Assembly (NCBI RefSeq): GCF_019603315.1
Contig: NZ_CP080649.1
Coordinates: forward strand, 2,862,176-2,926,175
Direction: 5' to 3'
Length of the DNA: 64,000 nt
Source: Ruficoccus sp. ZRK36
GTDB taxonomy: Bacteria; Verrucomicrobiota; Verrucomicrobiia; Opitutales; Cerasicoccaceae
The notes under the pieces are model-generated. The model worked only from the letters and a program-made list of their open reading frames with translations, ran no database searches and was not told the origin of the DNA. Positions 1-8,545 of this stretch are shown here, in pieces; position 1 is the first letter of the stretch; the number at the start of each line of letters is the position of its first letter. The translations under genes were made by a program, and so were the position numbers.

Positions 1-112
1 CATCCGCTACCGACTGGGGATGTGGTCGGGCGAGCGTATGCACGATGACTGGTTGGAGATTTTCTTTGATGCCAAGGGCGGCTTCGACCATGCTGTGCTG
101 ATCCACCCGTAA
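1..112 (+). CDS. C-terminal fragment of an unknown protein
   Basis: An open frame enters from the left edge and ends at the TAA at 110-112, giving 36 visible residues ending DHAVLIHP. The fragment is rich in aromatic and acidic residues and reads like the end of a globular cytoplasmic protein. No family can be named from so little, and the start lies outside the window. Confidence 0.5.
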   Translation, partial: IRYRLGMWSGERMHDDWLEIFFDAKGGFDHAVLIHP

Positions 113-164
113 GTGTTTGATTGTATTTTAGCTAGCCCCCAAGAGGATTGAGTCGGATAAGCAC

Positions 165-620
165 ATGAATATTCAATACGACTCAAACTTTCCAGTGACC
201 GCAGAAGCGGTTAAGGAAATAGAAGGAAATGAGATCGTGTTCAATTTCCTTGGACATTGGCCGTCTTTTACGGACATGGAAGTGTTGTCTCTACGCCTTG
301 ATCGTATGGACAGGAATCCCTCTATATATTCCGATCTGACGGCAGAGTTTTATATTTACGACTTATCGAAGTCCCCCAGTGACAAAGATAGAAAGCAAGC
401 GTTCCTGGAGATACTGTTTTCTGGTTTGCGTGATCTCAAAGTCGAAGGATGGACCCATCAAAATCCTTTGCAAGGCCTCAGTATCACGATTAAAGATGGG
501 AATTATTTCTCCGTCTACTGGGGTGGTGGATTAGGACATGATGCATCATTTTGCTGCGATTCGATAAGAGTTATTCGACTCCGTGACCGGAATCCATTTC
601 TAGAGGTTCAAGACTGGTAG
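165..620 (+). CDS. Imm50-like small protein
   Basis: A 151-residue cytoplasmic protein with no signal peptide or membrane span. The stretch WPSFTDMEVLSLRLDR at about residues 32-47 resembles the opening of the Imm50 immunity-protein family, which has a WPSFHDAEV-type motif. Imm50 proteins are predicted to neutralise polymorphic toxins. No toxin gene is visible next to it, so if the assignment is right it is an orphan. By eye it is more AT-rich than the oxidoreductase downstream, which fits acquisition by transfer. The family call is from memory of the motif and is moderate. Confidence 0.6.
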   Translation: MNIQYDSNFPVTAEAVKEIEGNEIVFNFLGHWPSFTDMEVLSLRLDRMDRNPSIYSDLTAEFYIYDLSKSPSDKDRKQAFLEILFSGLRDLKVEGWTHQNPLQGLSITIKDGNYFSVYWGGGLGHDASFCCDSIRVIRLRDRNPFLEVQDW

Positions 621-732
621 GGGAACCGTTATACTTATTTAACAACATGAAATTAGCCACAGAGGCGCAGAGGATGTCGAGAGGCTCTCCGCTTTTCTGT
701 GGCTGATGATATATAATATCTAAATAAAAGCC

Positions 733-1776
733 ATGACCCAACCTCTGCGTATCGGTTTCATCGGTGCTGGCGGTAATACCCGCCTCATGCACCTGCCGCG
801 TTTTAAAGCCATCGAGGGCGTCGAACTCGCCGTCGTCTGCAACCGCTCCGAAGCCTCCTCGCAAAAGGTGGCCGAGGAGTTCGGGATTGCACGCACCGCC
901 CCGGACTGGCGGGCGGTCGTGGCCGACCCTGAGGTGGACGCTGTCTGCATCGGTACCTGGCCCTATACTCATGCGGAGATGACTGTCGCCGCACTGGAGG
1001 CGGGCAAGCATGTGCTCTGTGAGGCCCGCATGGCGCGTAGCCTGGAGGAAGCGACATCCATGCTCAAGGCGGCCCAGAAGTACCCCGAGTTGGTGGCGCA
1101 GATCGTGCCCGCACCGTTTTCTTTCAAGTACGATGCCACCATCATGCAGATGCTCGCCGAGGGCACGCTGGGTGCTCTGCGCGAAATCCGTGTGGCCCAT
1201 CTGACAGGTGCGGGCGCTGATGCTTCTACACCGATTACCTGGCGTCAGGATGCCGGGCTGAGCGGCAAGAACATCATGACCATGGGCATCCACTACGAGA
1301 CGGTTCAGCGCTGGCTCGGAGAGAAGGACCCGGCATGGGTACAGGCCACGGGGGCGATCTACACCCCTGAGCGTCCCGATGCACAGACGGGCCAGATGAA
1401 GCCTGTGGGCATCCCGGACACGCTCAATGTCGTCGCGGGCTATGAGGACGGATTCCAGCTGGTGATGACTTTTAGCTCGGTGGCCACGGGCGCTGCCTAC
1501 TGGGGGATGCGCGTGGACGGCTCGCAGGCCAGTCTGCGCTACGATCTGTCCAGCCAGAGCCTGTTTCGCACAACAGTGGAGCAGGGGAGCGAGGAACCCC
1601 TCTCGGCTATTCCCGGCACGGAGGGAGACTGGCAGGTCGAGGAAGACTTCGTGGCCTCCATTCGCGACGGAAAGGCCGTGACCCTGACGAGCTTCGAGGA
1701 CGGGGCGCGCTACATGCGCTTCACCGAGCGCGTCTGGGAATCCTGGACCAGCGAAGGCCGCCGCGTAGCGTTTTAA
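733..1776 (+). CDS. Gfo/Idh/MocA family oxidoreductase
   Basis: A 347-residue cytoplasmic NAD(P)-dependent dehydrogenase-like protein, probably acting on a sugar or inositol derivative. The N-terminal Rossmann fold starts with GFIGAGGNTR at residues 8-17 and the C-terminal half is the usual substrate and dimer domain. The position normally holding the EKP motif reads CEARMA, so the conserved lysine is absent. Such variants form a recognised subgroup of the family, and their substrate cannot be predicted. The gene is monocistronic, with a small hypothetical gene 70 bp downstream. Confidence 0.85.
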   Translation: MTQPLRIGFIGAGGNTRLMHLPRFKAIEGVELAVVCNRSEASSQKVAEEFGIARTAPDWRAVVADPEVDAVCIGTWPYTHAEMTVAALEAGKHVLCEARMARSLEEATSMLKAAQKYPELVAQIVPAPFSFKYDATIMQMLAEGTLGALREIRVAHLTGAGADASTPITWRQDAGLSGKNIMTMGIHYETVQRWLGEKDPAWVQATGAIYTPERPDAQTGQMKPVGIPDTLNVVAGYEDGFQLVMTFSSVATGAAYWGMRVDGSQASLRYDLSSQSLFRTTVEQGSEEPLSAIPGTEGDWQVEEDFVASIRDGKAVTLTSFEDGARYMRFTERVWESWTSEGRRVAF

Positions 1777-1846
1777 AAGCATTCTCGGAGCCTTTGATAA
1801 AAAACCTTTGCCAGCGGGGCAGGTTCGGCTTTTGCATGTACGGCTT

Positions 1847-2299
1847 ATGGCCAAAGTTGATCTTGAACTCGTCAAACTCGTCCTGCAGCGCAACGAACTG
1901 GATGTGCGCCAGGTCTCTCAGATTATCGAAGACATCAACGTGGAAATGTCCGCGATGGTCGAGGACGAGCAGAAGCCGCCGCCCGTCAAAAAGCAGTTTG
2001 TCATGATGGTCTCTGACCCCGAGGGCAAGCTGGCCGGGCAGAACATGACCGGCTGGGTCCTGCAAATCCCCGAAGAGGACAGCCCCTACGTCGCCAACGA
2101 GCGCCTGATCAAGTCCGGCTACGCCTATAATGCCTCTCCGAAGGGCCGCCGTATCCCCGTGCAGTCCATCGGGGAAATCTGCGAAGTCGTTACCACGAAG
2201 TTTACCAAGGAAAACAACGTGTGGATCAAGACCAAGGAGCCGATCCTGCTCGTGACGACCGATAACAAGCTGCCCATGGACAACAGCGGTAAGTTCTAG
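1847..2299 (+). CDS. Conserved hypothetical protein, 150 aa
   Basis: A soluble protein beginning MAKVDLELV; this ATG is preferred over an upstream in-frame start at 1808 because the extension has no protein-like character. It has an amphipathic N-terminal helix region (residues 1-35), a KPPPVKK turn, then a beta-rich segment with the phrase KSGYAYNASPKGRR. No catalytic motif or known domain was recognised. A strong terminator follows at 2340. Confidence 0.65.
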   Translation: MAKVDLELVKLVLQRNELDVRQVSQIIEDINVEMSAMVEDEQKPPPVKKQFVMMVSDPEGKLAGQNMTGWVLQIPEEDSPYVANERLIKSGYAYNASPKGRRIPVQSIGEICEVVTTKFTKENNVWIKTKEPILLVTTDNKLPMDNSGKF

Positions 2300-2339
2300 C
2301 GCCACCGCCGCAGGGCTCTATCCAGCCCAAACAATTTGT

Positions 2340-2376
2340 CACCCCGGTACGCAGTTCATGCGCCGGGGTGCTTTAT
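2340..2376 (+). terminator. Rho-independent terminator
   Basis: CACCCCGG and CCGGGGTG pair around an inner CGCA/TGCG stem and are followed by CTTTATT. It ends the hypothetical gene at 1847-2299. Confidence 0.75.
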
Positions 2377-2408
2377 TAGTCGAGGGCGGTTGTTGCCCGA
2401 GAGCTGCA

Positions 2409-2428
2409 GCGTCCGGGGTCCCGGACGC
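2409..2428. repeat. Perfect 9-bp-arm hairpin
   Basis: GCGTCCGGG and CCCGGACGC flank a two-base GT loop, just 3' of the minus-strand lipoprotein gene. It may terminate that gene, although there is no T-run on the minus strand. Confidence 0.5.
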
Positions 2429-2436
2429 CGGGGGCA

Positions 2437-2619
2437 TTAATCAACATTCACACCATAATCGTTGCTCTGCGAGTCGTTGTTCTCGGTAAAGCTCATGCCA
2501 AAGCCGTCGTTGACGGTCGTGGTCTGCTCACTCTGGCAGCCGCCGAGCAGGCCCCCGGCAACGAGCAGGATGAGGGCGTTAAGACGAAAAACACACTTTG
2601 TTGTTGATGAAGGGATCAT
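2437..2619 (-). CDS. Small secreted lipoprotein, 60 aa
   Basis: The protein starts MIPSSTTK, with a hydrophobic stretch [13 protein letters not shown] ending in Cys at about residue 30, a typical lipobox (LLGGC). The mature part is only about 30 residues, rich in Asn, Asp, Ser and Thr. It is therefore predicted to be a tiny envelope lipoprotein of unknown role. The longer in-frame start at 2697 would run back through the SRP RNA gene and is rejected. Confidence 0.6.
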   Translation of the reverse strand: MIPSSTTKCVFRLNALILLVAGGLLGGCQSEQTTTVNDGFGMSFTENNDSQSNDYGVNVD

Positions 2620-2640
2620 GGTGGGTGAATATTGATGCTT

Positions 2641-2742
2641 GGCCGGGTCCCATGCAACGACGAACCGGCGAATCCCGCCAGGTCCGGAAGGAAGCAACGG
2701 TAGTCAGGATTCGCGTGTGCCGTGGGGTGCCTGGCCTTTTTT
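2641..2742 (+). ncRNA. ffs: 4.5S / small signal recognition particle RNA
   Basis: The hallmark apical loop CCAGGTCCGGAAGGAAGCAA is at about 2678-2697. The outer ends GGCC...GGCC pair, and inner GCGAATCC pairs with GGATTCGC, giving the long SRP Alu-less hairpin. It ends in a run of six T. The RNA binds Ffh and targets nascent membrane proteins to the inner membrane. Its place immediately before dnaX is a common bacterial arrangement. Confidence 0.93.
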
Positions 2743-2834
2743 ATGCCCGGATTTCATGCGGTGCGGGGGGCAAAATACGTCCCGACGACTTTTATTCGTT
2801 GAAGCCCCGGCCCGGTTCCACAAGCTGTTTGACC

Positions 2835-4586
2835 ATGGCTGAAGCCTATCAGGTTATTGCCCGCCGCTGGCGCCCGAAGCAGTTCGACGAGCTCGTCGGG
2901 CAGGAGCATATCGTGCGTACGCTCAAGAACGCGATCGACACCAACCGCATCGCTCACGCCTACCTCTTTGTCGGTCCGCGCGGCACCGGTAAGACCACGA
3001 CCGCCCGGCTCTTCGCCAAGGCCCTCAATGCCGAGGGTGGCCCCAGTGCCACGCCGGATAACTCTACCGAGATCAGTAAGGCCATCATGTCCGGCTCCTG
3101 CATGGACGTGATCGAGATCGACGGTGCCTCTAACAACGGCGTGGACCAGATCCGCGACCTGCGCCAGGAGTGCCAGTACGCACCGGCCCAGGGCACCTAT
3201 AAGATCTACATCATCGACGAGGTGCACATGCTTTCCAATCAGGCCTGGAACGCACTGCTGAAGACTTTGGAGGAGCCGCCCTCACACGTGAAGTTCATCT
3301 TTGCCACCACGGAGGCCCACAAGGTCCTGCCGACGGTGGTCTCGCGCTGCCAGCGTTTTGAGTTCCGCCCGATCACAGACGAGAAGATCGCCGCCAAGCT
3401 GGGCGAAATCGCCGAGGCCGAGTCCATCGATATCGCCCCGTCCGCACTGGCGACGATCGCCCGCATGGCCGACGGCGGCATGCGCGATGCCCAGTCGATC
3501 CTGGACCAGCTCATTTCCTTCTGCGGAAACAAAATCTCTGACGAAAACGTGCTCGATGTCTACGGGCTCGCCTCTGAGGACGACCTCAAGGCACTGGCTG
3601 AGGCCATGGCTGCCGCCGAGCACCAGAAGCTATTTTCCATCATCGAGCGTCTGGCCTCCGAGGGGCGCGACCTTTACCGGCTCCTGTTGGACATTCAGCG
3701 AATCGTCCGCGGGGCATTGCTGGCGGCCATCGCTAACGGCGGGCAGACGGATATGCTGACTACGCCGCTCACCGCCGAGTCGCTCACCCGTATGCTCGAT
3801 GCGCTTCAGGCTGCCGAGGGCTCTGTACGGCAGGGGCTTTCCCAGCGTGTAAACTTCGAGGTGGCGCTCCTAAGGGCCATCGACCAGAGTCGATCGCGCG
3901 CCATCGACTCCCTTATCAAAGAGCTTTCCCAGCTTGCAGCCGGCCTCCCCGAGGATGCCGGCCAAAAAAAAATAAGCCCACCGCCTGCGCCTGAGAAGAA
4001 GCCTGCACCGACCAAGCGGGAGGCTGCACCCAAGACTCTGGAAAGAGCCCCCAAGGCACCGCAAGCCGCTGAGCCTGCACCGGCAAAGATGGCTCCTGCT
4101 GCCAAGGCTGAAGCCGCTGAGCCTGCACCGCCGCCCATTCAGTTGCCCCCGGCCAAGGAGAGCTTTCGCGTAAAGCCCGAAGCGCCCGAACCCGTCAGCC
4201 CTAAGCCTCAGGAAACGCAGCAGGCAAAAAGCACTCCGCCCATCGTAGTGTCTGACGACGACGTGCCGCTGGAGGTCCTGGAAGCGGCAGCTGCTTCAGC
4301 CGGGGACGGGGGCGACGAGTATGACTACTCGGCCAATGACGACGTGGTGGTCAGCTACGGCGGTGATGCCGAAGAGGCCTCTTATCCTGGCAGCAAAGCC
4401 TTCGAGGCAGCCCGTGAGAAAATCTCGCCGGCGGTTTTGGAGCTGCTGGATGAGCGCCTGCGGGCAACACCCAAGCTGTTGAAAAAGGTGCCGCCCGAGC
4501 CCAAAGACCCAACCGAGGCTACCGCAGCACCGGAGGCGATTGCCGAGGAGCTGGCGGATATTTCCGAGGACGAAAACGAAGAGTAG
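2835..4586 (+). CDS. dnaX: DNA polymerase III subunits tau/gamma
   Basis: A 583-residue clamp-loader ATPase. The Walker A GPRGTGKT is at residues 47-54, IIDEVHMLS is the Walker B region, and [18 protein letters not shown] is the sensor and SRC segment. Residues from about 375 onward are a Pro/Ala/Lys-rich linker and an acidic tail. The ATG at 2835 ([14 protein letters not shown]) is chosen because it begins the conserved core; the open frame upstream runs through ffs. The Cys4 zinc module normally following Walker A is missing: residues 64-90 contain a single Cys. An A9 run at codons 377-379 could produce a short gamma form. Confidence 0.95.
   Translation: MAEAYQVIARRWRPKQFDELVGQEHIVRTLKNAIDTNRIAHAYLFVGPRGTGKTTTARLFAKALNAEGGPSATPDNSTEISKAIMSGSCMDVIEIDGASNNGVDQIRDLRQECQYAPAQGTYKIYIIDEVHMLSNQAWNALLKTLEEPPSHVKFIFATTEAHKVLPTVVSRCQRFEFRPITDEKIAAKLGEIAEAESIDIAPSALATIARMADGGMRDAQSILDQLISFCGNKISDENVLDVYGLASEDDLKALAEAMAAAEHQKLFSIIERLASEGRDLYRLLLDIQRIVRGALLAAIANGGQTDMLTTPLTAESLTRMLDALQAAEGSVRQGLSQRVNFEVALLRAIDQSRSRAIDSLIKELSQLAAGLPEDAGQKKISPPPAPEKKPAPTKREAAPKTLERAPKAPQAAEPAPAKMAPAAKAEAAEPAPPPIQLPPAKESFRVKPEAPEPVSPKPQETQQAKSTPPIVVSDDDVPLEVLEAAAASAGDGGDEYDYSANDDVVVSYGGDAEEASYPGSKAFEAAREKISPAVLELLDERLRATPKLLKKVPPEPKDPTEATAAPEAIAEELADISEDENEE
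3964..3972 (+). promoter_or_regulatory. A9 slippage / frameshift run in dnaX
   Basis: Nine consecutive A's fall in frame as CAA AAA AAA ATA, directly after the ATPase and collar region and before the Pro/Ala-rich linker. A -1 shift (or one inserted A in the mRNA) leads to stop after seven codons (NKPTACA). A +1 shift meets TAA at once. Either would give a gamma-like protein of about 380 residues. Slippage at A-runs in dnaX is established for Thermus; its use here is inferred. Confidence 0.55.
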
Positions 4587-4617
4587 CGCCAAGCTCTCAC
4601 GGCTTTCACCCGGGCAT

Positions 4618-4655
4618 AAAAAAGCGCCTCCGGCCTGAGCCGAAAGCGCTTTTGT
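4618..4655 (+). terminator. Bidirectional terminator between dnaX and the PEP-CTERM gene
   Basis: AAAAAGCGC and GCGCTTTT flank an inner CCGGC/GCCG stem. A-run and T-run ends allow it to serve both converging genes. Confidence 0.75.
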
Positions 4656-4681
4656 GAAAATACCTGTATGTGCGTTGGGCT

Positions 4682-5800
4682 CTATGCCGTACGCGTCTTT
4701 GAGCGGAGCCGGAGGACCAGCCCCAGCGTCAGCAGGCCTGCCAGTGCGGCGTAGTGACCCGGCTCAGGCACATTACTATCAGCCGTGATGCCGTAGGTGC
4801 CCCCATCCGCGACCATAAAGCTGTAGTAGCCCTCCTCGTAGGTGGCGAGTGTGTCGTCCACATCAATCATGGCCCAATTACCGGCCATGTACTCCCAAAT
4901 CATGATAGAATCCTCATCGAAGCCCTCCCCAAGGTAGAAGGACATAATCATCTGGGTGTTCGTCAGACCGGTGAGGTCGATGGTGCCGCCGTCAAAATAA
5001 TCAGCCACGACCGGGGCCGGCAGTTCACTGCCTGTGAGCGTCAGATCCCCCGAGCCAGCGTTGTCAGCAAAAGAGATGATGACATCGCCGCTGTCGATGG
5101 ATACCCGCTGAGCGCTAAAACTCTGGCTCAGAGTGCTGCCTGCGTAATCAGTCAGCCCGCTGACCTCGAACTGGTTCGAGCCGTTGATGATACCGCCCCA
5201 GGAGTTGACACTACCGCTACCGCTGAAGGAGCCCGCAGTGACTATCGTGTAAGTGTCCGAGGCTAGATTCCCCAGGGAAAATATATTGATTGTGCCGTAA
5301 TTGGTTAAGCTTCCGCCTGCTTCAAGCAGGGTCGCATTCTTGGATACGCCGAGGTTGAGTGAGCTGTTCACACTGATCTCGACATCATTAGTACTGTTGA
5401 GCTTACCGCCATCCGTGATGTTGAGCGTGCCTGCACCAACGATTCCAATGCCGACACTCCCGTACAAATTCCAGGCTGAGCCATTTCCTGAAATGGTCAT
5501 ACCGCCGTCTGAGATATAGCCGACGTACGAACTGCCGCTGCTCAAGGTACTGCCATCATCAATGTCTACCCAGCCTTCGCTACCTATCCCGATACTGATG
5601 GTCTGAGAGCTATTTCCACCCGTACTCCAGAATGAGTTGCCGGGGGCGGGATCTGTACCACCCGAGGGGGTGATCGCCCCGTGCGCCCAACTGCCTGCGA
5701 GTAAGAGAGCCCCAGCGCTAAGCATCAGCTGTCCGATCGTTTTCGGACAAGTAGACGCGAGATGATAACCGATACGTTTAGTAGCGAGATAATTCCCCAT
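4682..5800 (-). CDS. PEP-CTERM-anchored surface protein with autotransporter-type repeats
   Basis: A 372-residue exported protein. A long N-terminal signal region (residues about 18-42) is followed by Gly/Ser/Asn-rich beta-helix-like repeats such as GAGTLNITDGGKL. The C-terminus carries the PEP-CTERM tripartite signal: VPEPGHY, a hydrophobic span (AALAGLLTLGLVL) and the basic tail RLRSKTRTA. Such proteins are processed by exosortase and placed on the outer surface or in extracellular matrix. The ligand or role is unknown. Intergenic sequence 5801-5957 upstream shows no gene. Confidence 0.8.
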   Translation of the reverse strand: MGNYLATKRIGYHLASTCPKTIGQLMLSAGALLLAGSWAHGAITPSGGTDPAPGNSFWSTGGNSSQTISIGIGSEGWVDIDDGSTLSSGSSYVGYISDGGMTISGNGSAWNLYGSVGIGIVGAGTLNITDGGKLNSTNDVEISVNSSLNLGVSKNATLLEAGGSLTNYGTINIFSLGNLASDTYTIVTAGSFSGSGSVNSWGGIINGSNQFEVSGLTDYAGSTLSQSFSAQRVSIDSGDVIISFADNAGSGDLTLTGSELPAPVVADYFDGGTIDLTGLTNTQMIMSFYLGEGFDEDSIMIWEYMAGNWAMIDVDDTLATYEEGYYSFMVADGGTYGITADSNVPEPGHYAALAGLLTLGLVLRLRSKTRTA

Positions 5801-5957
5801 AACCGATCATTTGCATACCGCGCGGCCCCTACGGGGGCAATGAGACGTTCCCTAATGCAGCCTATTAATTGAATAACTAATGGGGCGAATGGCTTATATT
5901 AGGATGTTGCGGCGGCGAGCCACAACAATGCGGCACTTAGACAGCCATTTAGGCTGA

Positions 5958-6716
5958 TTAGCGCATATCCCAGATCGGCGCAAAAACGTCGCTGCTCATC
6001 CAGCCTTGCTCACCGGTGGCGGTGACGACGTAGGCATAGTCACCATGCGTTTTCTTGATGTCGGCCGGTTGGCCTGCGTGCAGGAAGCTCTTGGCCGGGC
6101 TGGTAGAGGTCGGGGCTAGCTTGAGCGGAGCGTCGTCGGTGAGGACAATGCCCTCCTGACTCATGAAATGGTAACCGGCCAGTCCGGTCCCACTGACTCC
6201 GAGCCCGATCACACAGAGCGTGAGCAGGAGCGGACGCCAGGGGCTGCGCCAGCGAAAGAGAGGTGGCAGCACGATGAGAAAGGCTGCGCCCCAGAAGCTC
6301 ACGACAGCAAGCCAGGTCCAGGTGTTGACGCCTGCGGCCTGCGCGTAGTTTTCATACCAGGTGCGCGCTGGCGGGTCTACCTGAGCGGCGTCCTGAGCAA
6401 GTTTCAGGTTGGCGCGGGCATCGGCATTATCAGGGTTCAGGACGAGGCAGCGCTCGTACTGAAGGATGGCCCGGCCATACTGCCCGTCGCGGTAGTAGGC
6501 GTTACCGAGATTATAGTAAACCGTCGCGGACGGGCTCTCGGCGAGCAGGGCAGTATAGCCGTCGATAGCCGGCTGGAACTGACCGTCGCTCAGGGCCTGA
6601 TTAGCAGCGACGAAACGCTCGTCGAGACTGCCCGCCGAGGCGGAGCTCTCCTGTGCCTGGAGCAGAGCGATACCCGAGCACAGGACGATAAAAAAGGTCA
6701 ACAAAGAGCGTTTCAT
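5958..6716 (-). CDS. batE: BatE-like TPR/SH3 membrane protein
   Basis: The 252-residue last gene of the Bat operon. A signal peptide (residues 1-22) is followed by TPR repeats at about 30-110 (YYNLGNAYYRDGQYGRAI), two membrane spans at about 133-180 and a C-terminal bacterial SH3-like domain ending WMSSDVFAPIWDMR. The TPR part is expected in the periplasm, scaffolding the VWA proteins. Its start overlaps the end of batD by 4 bp. Bat operons are linked to aerotolerance and envelope stress, but the biochemical task is unknown. Confidence 0.8.
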   Translation of the reverse strand: MKRSLLTFFIVLCSGIALLQAQESSASAGSLDERFVAANQALSDGQFQPAIDGYTALLAESPSATVYYNLGNAYYRDGQYGRAILQYERCLVLNPDNADARANLKLAQDAAQVDPPARTWYENYAQAAGVNTWTWLAVVSFWGAAFLIVLPPLFRWRSPWRPLLLTLCVIGLGVSGTGLAGYHFMSQEGIVLTDDAPLKLAPTSTSPAKSFLHAGQPADIKKTHGDYAYVVTATGEQGWMSSDVFAPIWDMR

Positions 6717-8536
6717 GAGAGTTTCATCAGTTGGCTGCTGAGAGCTTCCAGGCGGGCCATCTCTTGTTTCAGGTTAATGTCTGCGCCGTGTCGTCCACCA
6801 AACTTGAGCGCGTCCCCGGCATGGAGGAAGCTTTGGGCCTGCTCGCGCGTGGCCGTATCGACCTGCCGTGTGGCCAGTAGACTGTCGATTTCATCCGCAG
6901 AGAGAGCTTCGGCGGTTTGGTCCACCAGCCGGCCCGTGGTAAGCTGGATGATGCGTTGGGCCTCAGAGTAAAAAGCGTCTGCCTGGTCTGCGGCGGCGGC
7001 TTTCTGGGCAGCAGCCAGCCGAGGCTTGAGGGCCTTTCGGGCACTGACCTCGCGGGCATAGCGGGGGTCGCTGAGCAGGCGATTGCGGCGGCGGCGCGTA
7101 AGCGCGAGGATGACCAGCGCGGCCAGCGGGACGACCTGCACCCCCAGAAACCACGGAGAGCGCAACAGGGGTGTCATCGACTGCCCCCAGGTTACGACCG
7201 TGTCCCTGGCAGGGAGCAGCTCAGGCTGACGGGCCTGCGCGGCCGTCGTTCTGGTCGCGTTTGTCGCAGGCACATTCGGGCGCTGGCCGGGTGGGGCGGG
7301 CGTGATCGTTACCGGCTGCGAAGCCAGAGGAAGCTCGACGTACTGCTCCGTGTCCGGATTGAAATAGTTAAACGTGGCTGCTGGTGTCTCGGTGACGGAT
7401 TCATCGCGCGGGATGATGACATATTTAAAGGTCTTCGTGCCCTGAAGACGGTAACGATCGCTCGGCGTAAAGGTTTCCTCAGGATTGTAGACGCGCCAGC
7501 CGTCGTCCTCGACCAGGGCGGGTGCCTCGAAGCGATCAAAGTTCCCGGCGCCGTCGATATTCATACTGAGCGTCATGGGCTCACCGACCTGTGCTTGGGT
7601 CGGGTCGACGCTCGGCGTGGCGGCGGTGAACTGCCCGATCGCACCGCTGAAGTTATCCGGGCGGCCCTCCTGGGGGAGCTCGAGCACGGTAAAGTCATCC
7701 TGACCGGTGTAGAGAGATAGTCGCTGTGTCTCCCGCGTGTTACGGTTGAAGAAGTTGTCAATGAGCGGGTTCCCGGTTCTGCGCTGCTGCTGACTTGGGC
7801 TCTGCACGAAGACCAGTAAGTCCTTTTGAAAAACCAGAGGATAGGTCCCTGCCTTATAGGGGGTGACGACCGCCTGCCACATGATGTCGAGATAGATAGC
7901 CCCATCGCGGGTGGCTTCGCGCTGCACCGGGGCTGAGAAATCACTGACGGCAAATGCATCACCGATCTTGAGCGGAGGCTCACCGTTGATGCCTGCGATG
8001 GGCGTGTCCTTGCGGATCAGCAGATGTACCTGGACCGGCAGGGATTCACCGACGTAGATTTTATCCCTCGGGAGCACCAGCTCCATGAGCAGGGCTTTAC
8101 CGGTATCAGCCGGATCATTCGACTGGGACGCTGCGAGAATCTTTAACGTGGCCGCCGGGACAGTCTGCTGCTTCCCATCGACAGTAATCTCAAAGGAGGG
8201 CAGGGTGTAGGTACCCTCCTTCGAGGCGCGCACGCGGTACTGATGAGTCACGCCCACCTGGCTCTTCCCATTGACCACATTGACATTATGGCTTGGCCCC
8301 AGATAGGCGAACTCCAGTCCGGGCACTGGGGGTAGTGTCACGGGAGAAATGTCCAGCCCATTGAAGGCACTGAAGAAACCTCCGCCCTGACGCTCCTCGC
8401 TTACGGTATAGCGATAGACCCCGGTCTCACCGGCATACATGATGCCGGGCTCGAATGAGCTCTCGACGCGGACGTCCTGCGCGGCCAGAGAGGTGGCGAA
8501 GGTGATTCCCAAAAATATGGCGGTCAGTATACGCAT
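6713..8536 (-). CDS. batD: BatD family protein (oxygen tolerance)
   Basis: A 607-residue exported protein: signal peptide at 1-19, a large periplasmic region of beta-sandwich character (VRVESSFEPGIMYAGETGVYRYTV), one membrane span at about 458-475, then a cytoplasmic tail rich in Ala and charged residues. Length and architecture match BatD. It is the only gene of the operon with a visible gap (9 bp) from the previous gene. It likely forms an envelope complex with the VWA proteins encoded upstream. Confidence 0.85.
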   Translation of the reverse strand: MRILTAIFLGITFATSLAAQDVRVESSFEPGIMYAGETGVYRYTVSEERQGGGFFSAFNGLDISPVTLPPVPGLEFAYLGPSHNVNVVNGKSQVGVTHQYRVRASKEGTYTLPSFEITVDGKQQTVPAATLKILAASQSNDPADTGKALLMELVLPRDKIYVGESLPVQVHLLIRKDTPIAGINGEPPLKIGDAFAVSDFSAPVQREATRDGAIYLDIMWQAVVTPYKAGTYPLVFQKDLLVFVQSPSQQQRRTGNPLIDNFFNRNTRETQRLSLYTGQDDFTVLELPQEGRPDNFSGAIGQFTAATPSVDPTQAQVGEPMTLSMNIDGAGNFDRFEAPALVEDDGWRVYNPEETFTPSDRYRLQGTKTFKYVIIPRDESVTETPAATFNYFNPDTEQYVELPLASQPVTITPAPPGQRPNVPATNATRTTAAQARQPELLPARDTVVTWGQSMTPLLRSPWFLGVQVVPLAALVILALTRRRRNRLLSDPRYAREVSARKALKPRLAAAQKAAAADQADAFYSEAQRIIQLTTGRLVDQTAEALSADEIDSLLATRQVDTATREQAQSFLHAGDALKFGGRHGADINLKQEMARLEALSSQLMKLS

Positions 8537-8545
8537 GGTCTTTTC

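Noticed and set aside
571-1893. Long minus-strand open frame opposite the oxidoreductase gene
   Set aside because: It is antisense to a clear Gfo/Idh/MocA gene and its translation is Arg/His/Gly-rich without any motif, as expected of a shadow frame in GC-rich DNA.
2409-2428. 9+2+9 hairpin with the same geometry as the phage origin hairpins
   Set aside because: Only the geometry is shared; there is no 40-bp element or ATCTACTGTTTT nearby, so a phage link is not supported.
2598-2834. Upstream extension of dnaX
   Set aside because: It would translate the SRP RNA; the conserved DnaX N-terminus starts at 2835.
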